DNA of 64,000 nt from Rhizophagus clarus (GCA_015698045.1 BLAL01000297.1:744001-808000); one strand, 5' to 3'. Positions 11,655 to 25,775 are shown, counted from the stretch's first letter. The notes: generated by a model not told the origin, from the letters alone. Made by a program: numbers and translations.

Positions 11655-11885
11655 ATGTCTGAAATATCCTACTATGACACAAAAGATCTTATCTCGTTTT
11701 TGCAAGTACAGGACGACTTACAGCTTATAAAGGAAGATTTTGATATCATTCGCAAAGAGAGAATTACCGGTCGTTCCTTCCTTAAGTTAACCGAAGAAAA
11801 ACTCAGAAGCTATGGTATGAAGGGTGGACCTTCGTCTGATCTTGCAGACTTCGTTGAAAAGTTGAGAAAAAAATTGGGTGAGTAA
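11655..11885 (+). CDS. SAM-domain protein (76 residues, or first exon of a longer one)
   Basis: ATG at 11655 opens a 76-codon frame with a sterile alpha motif: DTKDLISFLQVQDDL, DFDIIRKERITGRSFLKLTE and YGMKGGPSSDLADFVEKLRK cover the five helices. SAM domains mediate protein-protein or RNA contacts by oligomerising. Many Rhizophagus-type SAM proteins continue with a longer C-terminal region. Here a GTGAGT sequence at the end of the frame (LGE then stop) could be a splice donor, so this may be exon 1, but no convincing downstream exon was found. Length and composition fit a real domain with no internal damage. Confidence 0.7.
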   Translation: MSEISYYDTKDLISFLQVQDDLQLIKEDFDIIRKERITGRSFLKLTEEKLRSYGMKGGPSSDLADFVEKLRKKLGE

Positions 11886-14361
11886 TTCGCTACATTTTTT
11901 TAAAGCCAAGAAAGGTTACAATCTACTAACTTAATGTTTTGTTTTTCGAAATTAAGGTATTTATTTACGTTAGAAGGGCCAAAGATACTAAAAAAGGAGA
12001 TAGTATTAAGCATATCAGTTAATAATTAAGGGATTGAGAAAAAATGGAATCATGTATTTTACAATTATATTTTTGCATGATGCTCATGCTAATCATAATA
12101 AAACATATTATTTTCAACAAATAATCTTAGTGTGAAATTATGTTTTTGACAGTCTCTATGATACTTTTCTTACTCTTGGATCTCGACAAAGTATGATAAT
12201 CATTCTAACGGAAATTCTCAAGAATTGAATACAGATATAAATATATGAGAAAAACTCAAAAAAAGGAATTTAGTTATTTCTTGATAAAGAAATGAAATAT
12301 ACAGCAGATGAAAATTCAAAACTATGAGAGAAGTTCTATTGAGTTAGCTATCATAAAAATTTGAATGGTCGTGAGATGAGATTCAAGTTTGTAATTAGTT
12401 GTCTGTCCTCGGTGATGCAATCCGGATTATTAAACCTGAAAAAATAAAGTATTAATAAAAAATCAGAACGAAAAATTGTGTTCTAATGCCAGTTTTATAA
12501 TCTATATGAGACCTAAAAATTATTGGCAACCTTCTATGTAGTAGTTTCCTTTGAAAAAGTTAGCATCAAGAGTTGTGGGCGGAGGAAGGTTATTAATAAA
12601 TAAAGTGTAATTGTAAGAAGAGACCAGAGAAATAGCATTTGATGTTTTTATTATTAAAACTATTAAAGCGCATATACTGTAACTCGACATTTTAACTCCT
12701 TATTACATATCATGATTGGACACTGATTTCTTTCTTCCGGATTTCTATAGTAGTATGTAAAGAAAGGCGTGTGTACTTCTTTACCATCTTTAAGGAAAGT
12801 TCAATAAGTATATTACAATATTAGGTAAAATATTGTTCTGAACTTAACAACGGTTTCAAAATCGTTCCTAGTGTATTAAATAACGTGTATAATTTATTGT
12901 TGTTTATTGATATTAGTTTCTTTATTCGTGTGTTGGTTTACAATATCTATTGTTATACCAATAGATTCGTCTGATCGATTTTTAGAGAAAAGAGATGAAA
13001 TTTCTGTATAAAAAACCTGACGATAGTTAACTTTAGTTGAACTAGAGTTGATTAACAGCTTAACAATACCAATTGGATGTTATTTATCTCAGACTCTCAG
13101 TAAAACTCAACCATTGTTTCCGTCAGTTCTTGCAATTATTATTTTCCAATGTTGTTTTATGCGTGCCGAATTCTCGTGTTTTCTGATGATTCTTGACGAT
13201 ACTGAAACGGCATTAGGCAATAGAGACAGCATTGAACAAAAAGTCGTTAGATTAATTGACTATTTTTTGCGATATTCTGCCGTTATTCATCTACTCGTTA
13301 CCACCCATCTTACTTAAATAATGAGGTAATAATGACAAATGAATTTTCCATACCAGCGGGGCAGTATTCTGACGTTTACGGGATACGGATATCAATAATA
13401 GCATATATTTTACTAAAGACTCCACTAATTGTTACTAAAGAACTTATAATTAACAATTGAAATTTTATATACGATCTAATTAAAGAAATAAAAATAACAA
13501 AATTATTACAGAAATTAAACAAATTATATCAAAAAGGATTTAATTACGCTTAACTTACCATATCCTCAATAAAAAACATAAAAATTCCTGCCCATGTAAT
13601 CAAAATTAAAGTTTTTTTCACTGAGATAAATAACTTTCTTCAGATGAACCAGCTTTTCAGGTGATCAAGATTCTTTAGGTGAACCAGCTTCTTCAGATAA
13701 ATCAACTTCATGTGAATCAGTTTCTTTAAATAAACCGATCGGACATAAAGTTACAATATCAATTATACCATATATTGTAAAGAATAAAACTATTACTTTA
13801 TCCTCTTTAAACCAATTTTGAAATTTCTCGTCATGAAACTAGTTTTTACCATAAGTATCAAATCAATTACTCCGGAGCTATCAAAAATAGAAAACTAAAA
13901 AGGCAATTTTAGATTAATTTTAAAAAATTAAACCAAAAGGTATATACAGTAAATAAACACATGAATTTAAATGCTGTTGATAATAGCAAAATAAAAATCC
14001 ATTATGAAATCAGAAATAACTAGTAAAAATCATCTTTAAAACGTAAAATTCTCTCTTAAATTTATCCAATGTTTGTGGATACATCTTTTTACAAAAGAGT
14101 ACTATTGCAATTATTAATGGTGCAATAATAACAGCTGAAATAAATATTCTCTTATATTTATCATAATAATCAACTTTTTTTTTTAAAAAAAAAAAAAAAA
14201 ATATTGTTCAAAATTTTGTACATCTAAAGAAAAAAAGAACATAAATAACAAATTTAGCTTACCAGTTGCTTGAAATCCATATTCTCTATCCAACACGTAA
14301 GTGTTATTATATAAAGACATTGGTGTGTATAACTAATATTCTATTAGAGTATTTAAATCTT
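11886..14361. other. Region without recognised intact gene
   Basis: A plus-strand open stretch at 13048-13317 (about 90 codons, no ATG at its start) has no recognised family. Around 13640-13740 a short imperfect direct repeat (AACCAGCTT...TTCAG...GAACCAGCTTCTTCAG) occurs. Nothing else is supportable. Confidence 0.35.
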
Positions 14362-15818
14362 TCATAATAGTGTTTGCACTGGATTTAAATGGAGCATTGC
14401 ACTTATTGAGAATGAGAGTATAACTTGTTCTTGATCAATTTGTTCTTTATCGGTTGCCTTTATACGATCTGAACTTACAGATGCTGTTTCTGATAGTTCA
14501 ATAACCATACTATCTTTAATTTTCTTCTTTTCTTCTGATCGTAAATTTAAGTATAATTTTGAATCTTCTACATCAAGTTTTACTGAACCATATAAAGCAC
14601 CTATTTTAAAAGAATTTAACATTAGATGATTATAACGATAAGTTATACGTTTTTATTAAACATAAACTTGCCTGTAATTTTATTCTGAGTCTCGGGTGAT
14701 TTGTATGTAATGCTCAAAGACAGAGTTTGCATAGGATAATATCATTAATTTCTGGAGTTGTTGCACTGATAATTGGATTAAAATAACCATGATCTATTAC
14801 AATTTGTTTTTACCTTCCAAGAAAAGAGGTAATTCCGAAGAGTATATATTCCAATTACCACTTGCATTTTCTTGCTTAATTACAAAGACTGAATTATTTG
14901 GCATTGGAGTGTATCGAGCACCAAATTTTTGTAATTCAAAATGTACAGGAAGGTTCCATTGTTTTATTTGTATCAAATACATAACCAAATACATTATCAT
15001 TTTCTACATTTACTAGAGTATGTATGTATGGTAAGTAGATATTCTATAAAACCACAATATAAAAAGTACCCAGTAAACGAAAAGTCTACTTGTACAATAT
15101 ATTGACCACCGTTAATGTTAAAATTGTTAATATCAGTTACTATGATAAAACAAGAATAACAAATGAATTTCCACATGTAATATTTGGTTTGAACAAAAGT
15201 CGCATGTACCCACAATTGGGGATCTACTGGAGAATTAAAAAAAGATGTAGAACCAAAGGTTATGATGCAATATTTATAACTTATTCTTGGAAATACAATG
15301 AATCTCGTTTCGGCTTGTATGTAACAATAAAGTTATTTACAATATTAATATACATATAAAATTAAATTTATTCAAGAAGTATATTGAAAAACTTACGGTG
15401 CACCAACAAAGAACCCTAATTCGGGTTCGATAGCAAAAAAAAAAATGAATTTTACTCGGATATTGTACATCCTTATTCTTACGAAAGTATTTCACCCTGC
15501 AAATTCATAATTAATCCAAATACAGCTGGAGAAGCAGTCAAGTCCGTTGTATTTAAATAAGTCACTAGTAAGTATCCTGGAGTTAAAGGATAAACACGTA
15601 TTCCATGTTGTCTTTCAACTCCTATATCATATTAGTATTGGTTCAGAAAAACCTTTGCCATGGAGATTCTTGATTACAACCAGAGTTTTTCCATCAATTT
15701 AAGGTTCAATTTGGAATGGTTGTAGTGCTGGATTACTTTCTGCGTAACGAACATTAATTTCAAATGAATATATTATTAATGGATATAGAAGTAATAATAT
15801 AAATAACATCGCGAGCAT
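14362..15818 (-). pseudogene. Decayed gene for a secreted or membrane protein of unknown family
   Basis: On the minus strand ATG at 15818 begins a strong signal-peptide-like segment (MLAMLFILLLLYPLII) followed by YAESNPALQPFQIEP, then a TAA, further readable sequence (IDGKTLVVIKNLHGKGFSEP), another stop, and a frameshift into RVYPLTPGYLLVTYLNTTDL and FGLIMNLQGEIL, ending at a GTAAGA donor at 15482. Further pieces at about 15370-15440 (ELGFFVGA before a GTAAGT donor), 14997-15215, 14797-15000 and 14362-14622 look like later exons. Stops and frame changes show it is dead. The pattern feels like a repeated Glomeromycotina family, but no function can be given. Confidence 0.4.
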
Positions 15819-18800
15819 CGTTTTTGAAAAATATTTACAAATATTCATAGAGAAAAACAACAATAGTACGGTATATTTAGTATGTACGTACTTTCAAACT
15901 CTTCTAATTCATTGTGTTTTCCAAAATTATTGAAATTAATCATTTTTATTTCAGCCACATCAAATTCGTTTCTTTCAATAAAAATTTTATCGTTTGCCGA
16001 ATTACGTTATTGTTTATGATCTTTTGATTTACCATACAGATATTTTTTTCGTTTATAATGATCAGTGACTGAACTAAAAAGGAAATAATTATCACAACTG
16101 TTCGGGATATAGAATCTGACCCAATACAATATATAAACGGCACGAATTTGGCACGAATTTGGCACAAACAATTAAATTAATTAATTTATTTGTCAGTTCT
16201 TTTTTCTAGATTGATAACGAAGGTTTGGTTATAAATACTTGAAGGCATTACGGAATTTAATTATGATTAATCAATCAATTAATCATTCATAAAATTTATT
16301 GCAATCAATATAATCAATCAATCATAAGAAATTATGAAATTTTAAAAATTTAAATCGTATAAACATCGTATTTTTGAATTTATTCTAGATTGCTATTTTA
16401 AGACATTAGATCTGATACTGATAGTGAAAAGTGGTTTGACTGGTTGCGAGTTGTACTAAATGGAATTTTCAGCACTAATGTAATAATTTTTATAAAAATT
16501 GTAAATAATAAAGTATGTAAATAAATATAAAGTGATCATGTGATAATGTCCCAATGTCCCGGAAATTAAAATATTTTTTGTCCATTGTTATTCAAAAAGG
16601 AATTGCGTTTTTTTATATAAATAGCATCAGAAAGGCTTATGTATTATAGCGATCGCTGAATTCATCATTTTACTAAATCCAGTTATTGATACCCTTTTTC
16701 TTCAAAGCCACTTCCACTTCCAAATAACTTTATATTACCTTTAGACTGTTTCTTTCATAGAAATATTTTTTACATGACCTTGAGACCACTTTTTTAAATA
16801 AACCCAACGATACTTCCCACTAAAGAGGCCAAGTCCTTAAAAGAAAATCTAAAACGTTAGCTAAATACGGGGTTGAAGATGGGCGAACAACAGAAATACC
16901 GCAATTTACATACACCAAGTGAGTTTTTCTGTTACTTGTAACATTAAATTATAGTCGCTTAACATGGACGAAGAAGACGAAAGCTTTACAGCACTTGCAT
17001 GAAAAGATATAAACTCAAGCTAAAGCAACAAGGGGACAATTATTGATACCAATGAAACCGTTCGTTGTGGCCATACTCTACGAAGGGGCCAGATTGACGA
17101 GTTTTCCTAATCTTCGGATATAGTAAATACTCTCTAAAGGTTGGAAGTGTTGCGACATGTACCAACACAAGCACATGTCAATCAAGGAGAAATAGATCTA
17201 AGTTTCAAAATAAATTGATGTTATCAAGGTTGTTGATAACGTTTCAACAATAGATTCATCATGATTTATGTGGAGGGGTTGTTAGTTCTTTGTGGAAAGT
17301 AGATTTAATTGTGGTCGCATACATGATTTGATGATTTGTAAAGGGGGATGTCATTTAGAGATCTAACGTCTTATTACAAGTAAGCATTTGATTTATTAAT
17401 CATAGAATTTTTTTTTTTTGTTTGATAAAAAGGTGTACATTCTTAAATATAAATAAACAGATTTAGAAATAGACAAGTTGAAAGAGAATGATCCAAATTA
17501 ACCAACAAGAACTCATGCAAGTTGAATTAAAAGAAAAAATTCAATATTTGAAAGATCGAACTTCGGTAATCTGAAGAAGTCAATATATTTGTTTCGAAGC
17601 TTCAATACAATATTTGGTGATGTCAAGATTAAACAAAGAATATTATACTAAAATTATTAAAGCGTAATGCTATTTGTATTACATTCAATGAGAGTTTGAC
17701 ACACAAGTTTGATTATTTTTTCGATAATAAAAAATAACTGGGTGGATTTTGTGTCAACTATCCAAATAAGCTATTCCAAAAATAGTTATGGAATCAAACC
17801 AGAGGGATTAATGTCTAGAAATTTGCTTATATTTCGTAGTTTCAGAGGAAACTATAGAATTATTTGATAGAACTATTAAAGCAAAAGATGTTTTTAATTG
17901 AATATTATGCATCATGCTCAAGCAATAAATGTATTATTTAGAATTACGTTATTGATCATAAATAAAATTTAATTTTTTCGTTAAAACAAATGCAGCATGA
18001 AGAATTTAAAGGGAACATCCTAAGACCTAGCCTATAAATAATCATTGTTTAACACCAGATACTATTCATTGCGATTATTCCGTGAGACAGAGTGGAATAT
18101 CTCAAAAAGCTACAGAAATTTCCAGAAATGAGAGAAATAAAAAAAAAATTATGACGCGAGGATTTGCACTATATGACCTAAAATATGCGTCTCCTCCTTG
18201 AAGGCATGTCCGAATATTTTACTCCTTATTCCCCCCTAATATGATAATAATTTGCAAAAAACCAAAAAGTTCCATCAAATTGGGCAGGTGATTGGAGTAT
18301 TTCTATTTTCAAAATTTAAATGCACACGCACACATTGTACATAAAAAGAAAAATACAACATAATAACAATATTCCTCGTCATACAATATGCTTCATATTT
18401 ACTAAAAATACAAAAATCATAAATGAAAATTTTAATTACATAACCAATTGATCAAACGGAACCTCACTTTTTTGTAATGATTAAATCATTGAAGGGTGAT
18501 GATCTAGATTTTTAACTTAATCAACACTTTCTTGAATATAAAAGCCTGAATTATCTGAACATTTAGTATTAAAGATAATATTTCTTGATGACTATTCTTC
18601 CAGTAATGTATACGAGTAACGATCGTTTCTGATACAATAATCAAGATCACGCGTCAACATCAACTTGAAACAACGTACGAATGTACGAGCTAGCTACTGA
18701 TATCCATTACGCAGCACTTCTTCGGAGCGGAATGTATGGCTTTCTTTTAAGGAAGGAGTACTAGCAACTCGTGAAGTTGTATGTATATCCTGTAAAACGT

Positions 18801-21334
18801 CACAAAAATTATCAGTAAATATTTTAGTTATTAAAACTATTAAATACATTGACCTTGAGTTGATAACTGATCCCGATTTAAGATAAAAAAATAATTCTCA
18901 CAAGATTGATCACAATTACCGTATACTATTCAATAAAGTGAATATCACTGAATCACCATTTTTTTTAACCATTTAGTTTGTGAGAAATCTATAACTGCAT
19001 GGGCTCCACGAACAGTGTAAACGCTCTAATAATGTCCATACGAAGCAAATGATCAATAGGAAGCCTCGTGCGTACTTAAATGATATATCCCAAAAAATAT
19101 TTCCATTATGATTAAATTCACCTTTATCTTCTGTATTATAAAACTTCTGCATCTCATCAATGATCACATTGAATATAATTCACCTCAAATCATATTAACT
19201 TTCTAAATCCTCTTGCAAAATTCCATGACGAGATAGGTTCAAAAGTCGAAATGCGAAAATCATTGCTAGAATATTCTCTCCTCTGGAATCTTTGATTTTG
19301 GTATTTGTCACTGTCTTTCGCCCATCTTCAGTTCACTAGGTGTTCTTACTTTGTTATTAATAGGATCTGTTGATTCCTCAAGTATTCATTTAACCAATCT
19401 GCCAATAATTTATTCTCTCTGACTTGTAATATTACGATTCAATGGTGTTTGCTACATTCACACACTCTAAAATTTGCTCCTTCAGTACCGAACTAACGTG
19501 AAAAATGCGTATGTACTAGAATTATTCCTGTCTTGTATTTAAGAGTGTCTGATTAATATTATTGTATGAAAGTAATTAAGAAATGAAATGTGAGACAGAA
19601 AAGAAGCCAAATAATCGCAAAATTTCTAATTCAAGAAGTAAAAGCATTAAGAAGTACAGTACTTACCAATGATTAACGAGGATTTATGTAATGATATTGT
19701 AAGTTTTGAATAAGTTCGAAAAAACTTCCAAACGAGCGGGTTAGATCTCGACATCGTGTCACTCATCAAGCTTTTGTGCAATATCACCTTTGTATAAACT
19801 CAGTACAAACAATTATGTTAACCTTTCAAATTCATAATGTTAGAATCGAGTGGCTTACTGTGGTGACGTTAAATACCAAGCAATTAATGTATCAGTAAAA
19901 GATTCACGCGAAAAAAAAATAAAAATTCAATTTACGCAATTTTTCGGTCGTACGGTTGATCTGTGCGTGAGGGCACTGCATCAATGACCACGTGTTTGTG
20001 TCGATGAACATTCAACATCGTCAAGATATCTTGTGTTTGTAAATGTCACATACATCACTCATTATAGCGATTGATAAATCAGGATTCAACTTGCTTATTT
20101 CTCTTGGAGAAATATCATTTAATCTATTCAACATGTATTATCGCAGGTTAAGTTCTACAGTCAATGTATAAAGATTTTTTTTTTTTTTTGGCTTTTTCAC
20201 GAATGATGTCTTAAATTGTCTTTATAACGCATATCAAAATAACATTAAAAATCTCTTGCTTAACTGATCAAATCAAGGCATCAATAATAGAGTCTATGAA
20301 TCCATCCATTATTATTAATTGATAACGAGGATTCTTTGAACAGCATATGACTGCTAATCGGATTTTTTTGCCATCACAAGAGTTAAAATCCATCAATGAG
20401 ATAAATAAAAGAATAAGAATTAAAAAGGATGCACTTACAGGGTAGGTGTGATATACTAGAGGCTTGACCACTTTGATACGAACTCAAGGAATATCACCGA
20501 CCTACAAAGGTAACATAAGATCTATCAAATTTAAAAGAAATGATCAAATACTTACGGCTCGACCTTTACGACCAAATCTAGCATATACAGCGACAACCCA
20601 GTCGCCTATAATTCTGGCCTAACATTATGGTTCATTTTATTTAAAATCACATGATAAGATGCCAACCAATAAAAATCAAATGATTAAAACCTCAAAATTA
20701 CTCTGGTCAAAACAAATTTCAAAAAAAAAAAAAAATTATACGTAGCATTATTACTGGATAATTTCCAGGAGAAAAATTTTCCAGAACTGTAGGATTAGGA
20801 TTAGGATTAGGGTTAGGATTAAGGTTAGGGTGTGTAGTGTGTACAGTACATAAAATTGAAGAACCCAAATTTCATTTTTCGAGGATAATTGGTAAAAGGA
20901 CAATTGGGCAAAATAAATTACTAGTTACAACCAAAAGCGGATTGCATAGAAATGAAGTCTATATATTTGATCGAATAGTATATCTTCTTTTCAATTAAAG
21001 AAATTTTTTTTAAAAAAAAACTTTTGATGTTATGGTAGAAAAACAAGAACCTCCTTTAGAAACCAATCCTGAATCAACTAATTCATACTTCCACGATCGA
21101 TCTGAGTGATATGATATTAATTGTGGATTCTGACAGAATAACAGAATAATACGTTTATAGCGAGTATATCACTTCATTAAGAAACTAATTCATTACAAGA
21201 TGACACGTCACACGACTTTCCATAGATCATGGTAGCAGGGAATTTTAATGTGGCAGTACATAAAGAACATGGATTGAATAATGATAATATTGATAATATT
21301 GCAAAAAATTCATTTAACATAACAAAAATTCCTT

Positions 21335-21368
<34 letters not shown>

Positions 21369-21479
21369 AAAAATGAACCAAACCAAAATATAAATTTATA
21401 TACAATATATCAAGGATATAAGAAAAAAAAAATCAGGAATTCAAATAACACCATAATCATCATGACTTTCAGAATTCTT
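15819..21479. other. Long stretch with only decayed fragments
   Basis: No intact gene found. A plus-strand fragment near 16860-16920 reads AKYGVEDGRTTEIPQFTYTK before a GTGAGT, and minus-strand fragments near 18973-19340 (including SFKYARGFLLIICFVWTLL) and 20268-20471 read well for short distances but contain stops on either side. They are probably remains of repeated gene families. A telomere-like repeat lies at 20789-20830 and a TA microsatellite at 21341-21364. Confidence 0.35.
20789..20830 (+). repeat. Telomere-like (TTAGGA/TTAGGG) repeat tract
   Basis: The tract is a run of six-base units, AGGATT repeated, then AGGGTT, AGGATT, AAGGTT, AGGG: about seven units of TTAGGR with small variants. 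TTAGGG is the usual fungal telomere unit. The tract is short, internal and has mixed units, so it is an interstitial repeat and not a chromosome end. Confidence 0.7.
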
Positions 21480-22371
21480 TTAGGCATAATGTTGACAAGT
21501 TTTTCTATGATATTGATTTCCATTTTTGCGAATCAAATTATAATCCGCCAAACACCTAAATAAAAAGAGAGAAATTTCCAAATTATCAGGAATATTGTTA
21601 TTAAACTTACAAAAAATTATTAAACTTAGAAAAAAAAGACAGTTTCCCCAAAAAAGGTGGTTTTACAAAAAAAAAAAAAAAAAAAAAATACTTACAACCA
21701 ACAAAATTCATATTTACAAGATGAAATTCTGCAAGTCATATGGTTGCAACCACCATTTTTAGTGATTCTTATACCACATTTAGGACAGGCTTTAGTTTCT
21801 CTATTAAGTAAGTCTTGAGTTGCTGCTTCCTCTTTTTTAATAATCTCATCATATTGAGAACACGTCAAATCTGTATGCCAAAGAACATCATGTGTATAAC
21901 AGGATTTTTGACCACATGCTTCGCATCTCATTATAGGTTCGTTATCTAGAAAACAAAAAAAAACATCATCGTTAAGAACATTCTTATTTTTTGAGGAAAA
22001 AAAAAAAATTTAAAATACGTACGTCCGCTACTATGAATTTGACCAGATCCGCATTTAGTATTTTTGCACCATCTAAAGTTTGGATCTCCACCCAATGCCA
22101 CATTAACCAACATTCTGTCATATCTTGCCATTACCTCTTTTCTTGCGATATTTTCTATGTCATTATAATCCATAGTTTGTTTACAGGAATCAATTAAACA
22201 TGGAATTTCAAAATTTCCTTTATTGTTTAATTCAGCTTCAATATGTCTATTAACACAAGTCTGACAAGTTGTTGTTGGATGTTTACATTTTTTCGTAACT
22301 GCTTTAAATTCTGAAGTACAATGAGTTTCTATACAAATTGTACATGTGGCCGTTGAATAAGACGCTCCCAT
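21480..22371 (-). CDS. RBR (RING-IBR-RING) E3 ubiquitin ligase, small
   Basis: Three exons on the minus strand (22023-22371, 21696-21945, 21480-21555) with GTACGT and GTAAGT donors and AG acceptors join to 224 residues. RING1 starts at CTICIE (residues 10-15) with the Cys/His pairs spread over CKHPTTTCQTCVNRHIE. The IBR (about 95-150) includes RWCKNTKCGSGQIH and MRCEACGQKSC. RING2 carries CPKCGIRITKNGGCNHMTC, in which Cys183 (NGGC) is the expected thioester-forming cysteine. Exon 3 adds LCLADYNLIR and a final HRKTC, typical of the end of RING2. RBR ligases take ubiquitin from an E2 onto this Cys and then pass it to a substrate. At 224 residues this is close to a bare catalytic core with no extra domains. 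The gene looks intact. Confidence 0.85.
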
Positions 22372-23143
22372 TTTTTTTAGAGTTTGAAAACAAAAAAAAA
22401 AGAAAACTTAAAATAAAAGGTGAGAGCTAAAGCGAAACAAATTGGATTTGGTTACAAAATAGGTATATTTATATAAATTTGACAATGAACTGCACATAAT
22501 CCTGTAATAAACTGGTTATACTTGTTATTAGAAAAAAGATAAGGAATCATGTGAAAGGGCCTAAGAAATTCAATCAACTTTATTTCATATGTAAAAAAAA
22601 AAATTACGATATTTAATGCATATCAGAAATACTGTGTAAAGTAACATCCAACGTTTTATGTCTGTGTGTATGTTGTGAAACTTTTACTGGCTGAAAAAAA
22701 AAAAAAAAAATTTTTTTTAGCAAATTAAAAATTGATGTCATATTAGATAATAAATAAAATGAAAGTTACATACATAAATTTCGTAAAGATTCTTTCTATG
22801 TGCCATAACCGACTTAACTTTAAAAATAATTATTTGCTTGATTTCTACTACAATCTTTTGAACGAGAGAAATTTCTGCCCATTCTCTTCTCAACATATTA
22901 ACGATCCTAAGTCCACGTTAAAGTTGTTACACAACTGTATTTAACGTATCAAAACATCTTACCTTTGCTCAAATAAAATCGGAAGAATTTTTTGAATGAA
23001 TCTAAATTTAGGAAAGATCCAAAAATTTCCAACGTTTTGATATAAATCTGCCATAGTAATCCCATTTTTAAGAGTGTAAACAATGACAATTCCCAATCGT
23101 TAGAATTAATACATCGTTAAGAATTGGTCTTTCTTTATTACGT
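22372..23143. other. Upstream region of the RBR gene
   Basis: Contains several A runs and T runs (22393, 22690-22720). A minus-strand stretch near 22970-23075 reads NGITMADLYQNVGNFWIF before GTAAGA and might be an exon of the unknown gene at 23144-23350, but the join could not be made with confidence. Confidence 0.3.
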
Positions 23144-23350
23144 TCATAATGAAAAGAAATCCATTAAGAGTCTTAACAATAAGTGCATGGTGTTCAATGA
23201 ATGAAATATTGAAACCAAAATACCGAATACACGTTCTTTAATGAGGCCAACTGCAATTCTTTCAATTAGTGAATCTGGCGGTTCAAGATATTCGGCGTCT
23301 ACCAACCCTTCAAGGAAATTTTCAATTTCTTTAGCCCGATAATCATGCAT
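23144..23350 (-). CDS. Unrecognised small protein or first exon
   Basis: ATG at 23350 opens 68 codons. The first 44 (MHDYRAKEIENFLEGLVDAE, then YLEPPDSLIERIAVGLIKER) have the charged, helical look of real protein, while the rest is less convincing. A GT within CGTGTATTCGGTATTT may be a splice donor after KERVFG. A possible later exon lies near 22970-23075. No family was recognised and the coding status is uncertain. Confidence 0.3.
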   Translation of the reverse strand: MHDYRAKEIENFLEGLVDAEYLEPPDSLIERIAVGLIKERVFGILVSIFHSLNTMHLLLRLLMDFFSL

Positions 23351-25423
23351 TTTTTTTTTTTAGATAAAAAATATTTGATGAACAGGCAAAAAATGAAAAA
23401 AAAAAAGTTGAAAGTTCTGGTTTGATTAAATAATTAATTCAAAAAACACAATTATGACAACAGAATCAATGACGATTGAGTTATAATTCAATAGATTTGT
23501 ACAACCCATTCTCGTAATTCTTAGTTTCACTAATTTCGTACAAATTCTCTCCTAAATAATTTGCGTAAGTTTTGTATAGGAATCATTTTTAATATTAGAA
23601 TACAATATTGAGTTATAATACTTAGTCCGAAATTCGCTGCGTTCGTAATTCTTGGGTTAGTCAACTATTTTATTTGATCAATCTATTAAAGAGAAAAGAT
23701 TTCGTTGAGTTTTGAATGGCCAATTACTTTGATTGACCAAGAAAAATATCATTTTGTGAAATAATTTATTCATTAACAGTTAGTTTATCAAAATCCATAC
23801 CTTTAAATTATGTTATTATATTGCGCCAGGAATTATAATAAAATAAGGTTGTAAGATTAAAGGAAAAAAAGGGGGTTTTCCCAAATATTCTTAATGAATA
23901 AAACGCCAAAAGGAAATTGATTAATTTATATGTTTTTACCTTTCAAAGTAAGGCTATCATCCATGACCTGATTTTATTGATATTCATTGTGCCATCTAAT
24001 AGAAGAAATATTGTATTACTAGATAAACTTCAAAGACGTTAAGTGTGAAAGTTTATGATTATTAATATCCCAATTTTTCATCACAATTTATCATAATTTA
24101 TAAGTTAATTGTGTGTTTTTCCAATTTCTCGAATATAAGTTCAGTTATTATATATATATATATTACTGGAGATTAAAATTTAGCGTACATACTATTACGG
24201 CAATGCAATGCAGTTGTCGAAATCGAAACGAACAAAAATGATGGAAAAAAGAGTTTCGACAATTTTGCCAAAGTACCTAATTGGGGATCCGCACTCTTAT
24301 TATTAAGTATTTTTAGATATCAAAACTGTTAGACATTAACCCAGAAATGTATGACTAAGTTGATATAAAAGTATAATAAGTGAAATCTAAATCACGTGCT
24401 GGTCAAAATCATACCATTTGTACGGCCAATTTATTCATGCAAGCTACGATAAACGGCGCGGTGTAACCTTCGTTTTTATAAATAAGTAAATAATACGAAG
24501 GTTAATAATACGAAAGTTTCATAGGCAATTAAATAATTGTGTAAATATAAATATTCATATGAGTCATTTCGCATTATAATCGATATTGATTTACTTCCCT
24601 CAATCCAGAGTTTTTCATATACAATCAGATCTCGATACCGAGTATCCCCACTATACATATAAATATTGGTATTTTGAAATGACATCGAATTTGACTAGAA
24701 ACAAATTCACAATTTCAAAAAAATACGAACCTCCTCTGGCACTTTATTTGGTGGTTTATTAGTAATAATAAAAATCCATTGTTGATATATATATTCCATA
24801 AGAATGTGTTTCGATATGTCGATACATAATAAAAATTCAAATATATCGATAAAATTTTACTTCCTCACTATATGAGAGAGCATATAGATATCAGTATAAT
24901 TTGAAACGACGATATTTTCCCCGGCATATCGAATTTTACTATAGAAACCAAATTAACATTTATTACCTGAAATTTTCAAAATTTTTCACGCACTCACTTT
25001 TGAATTTTTACCTGGTGACCCCGGAAATGATTCTTGCTTTTGTAGCACAGTGATGAAAGTTTTTGCCTGATGGGAAAAGTGCCAGGAAAGAACAGGCTAG
25101 ATATCCAAGAGTAGAGAAAATGTTGAATATAGCATGTATACAAGTGATATTTTGAATAGACAATTTTTCAAATTAACCGGGTCAAAGTCGTATGTGAGTC
25201 TTACATCAACATTTCGCAAATAATAGACAAGAGGTGAGCACCATTGTGACTTTAGCTGTCATCCGTTCTTTTAATTAATAAATATTTCAAATTTTCAAAT
25301 CCAATTATCCATTCCACAAAAGTTCAATATACTACGAAATAAAAAAATACGGCAGATAAAACTATTATTAATAAAAAGTTCGTCAACTTCAGGTGGAACC
25401 GTACGTTAATAGGTAGGAATTCA

Positions 25424-25775
25424 GAGTTATCAAGAGTGAACAAAGATCAGTCTTTACACAATTTCATTAAAAGTGGTTAGAATTTGTACTTTACCAGATA
25501 TAACGTAACAAAGACCAAAATTTCGTATGTTTAGTAGGGGATTCATTGGAAATGAAATAAAATTTCAAAAAATTATCAAGAGTACAAAGATCGGACTTTA
25601 CACAATTTCATTAAAAGTGGTACAATAGAATTGTACTTTACCAGATATACAGATATAACGTAACAAAGGCCGAAATTTCGTTATGTTTAATAGGAGGGTT
25701 CTTTGGAAATGAAAATAAAATTTCAAAAGTTATTGAGAGTGAATAAAGATCAAACTTTACACAATTTCAACCATT
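25424..25775. repeat. Tandem repeat, about 150-bp unit, 2.3 copies
   Basis: The block starting AGTTATCAAGAGTGAACAAA at 25424 recurs at about 25573 and again at about 25733 (partial). Each contains the segment CTTTACACAATTTCATTAAA and an ACCAGATATA...ACGTAACAAAG segment. Copies differ by small indels, so the array is not new. Confidence 0.6.

Noticed and set aside
21341..21364. TA dinucleotide tract as a promoter
   Set aside because: It is a plain microsatellite and no gene start lies at a fitting distance.
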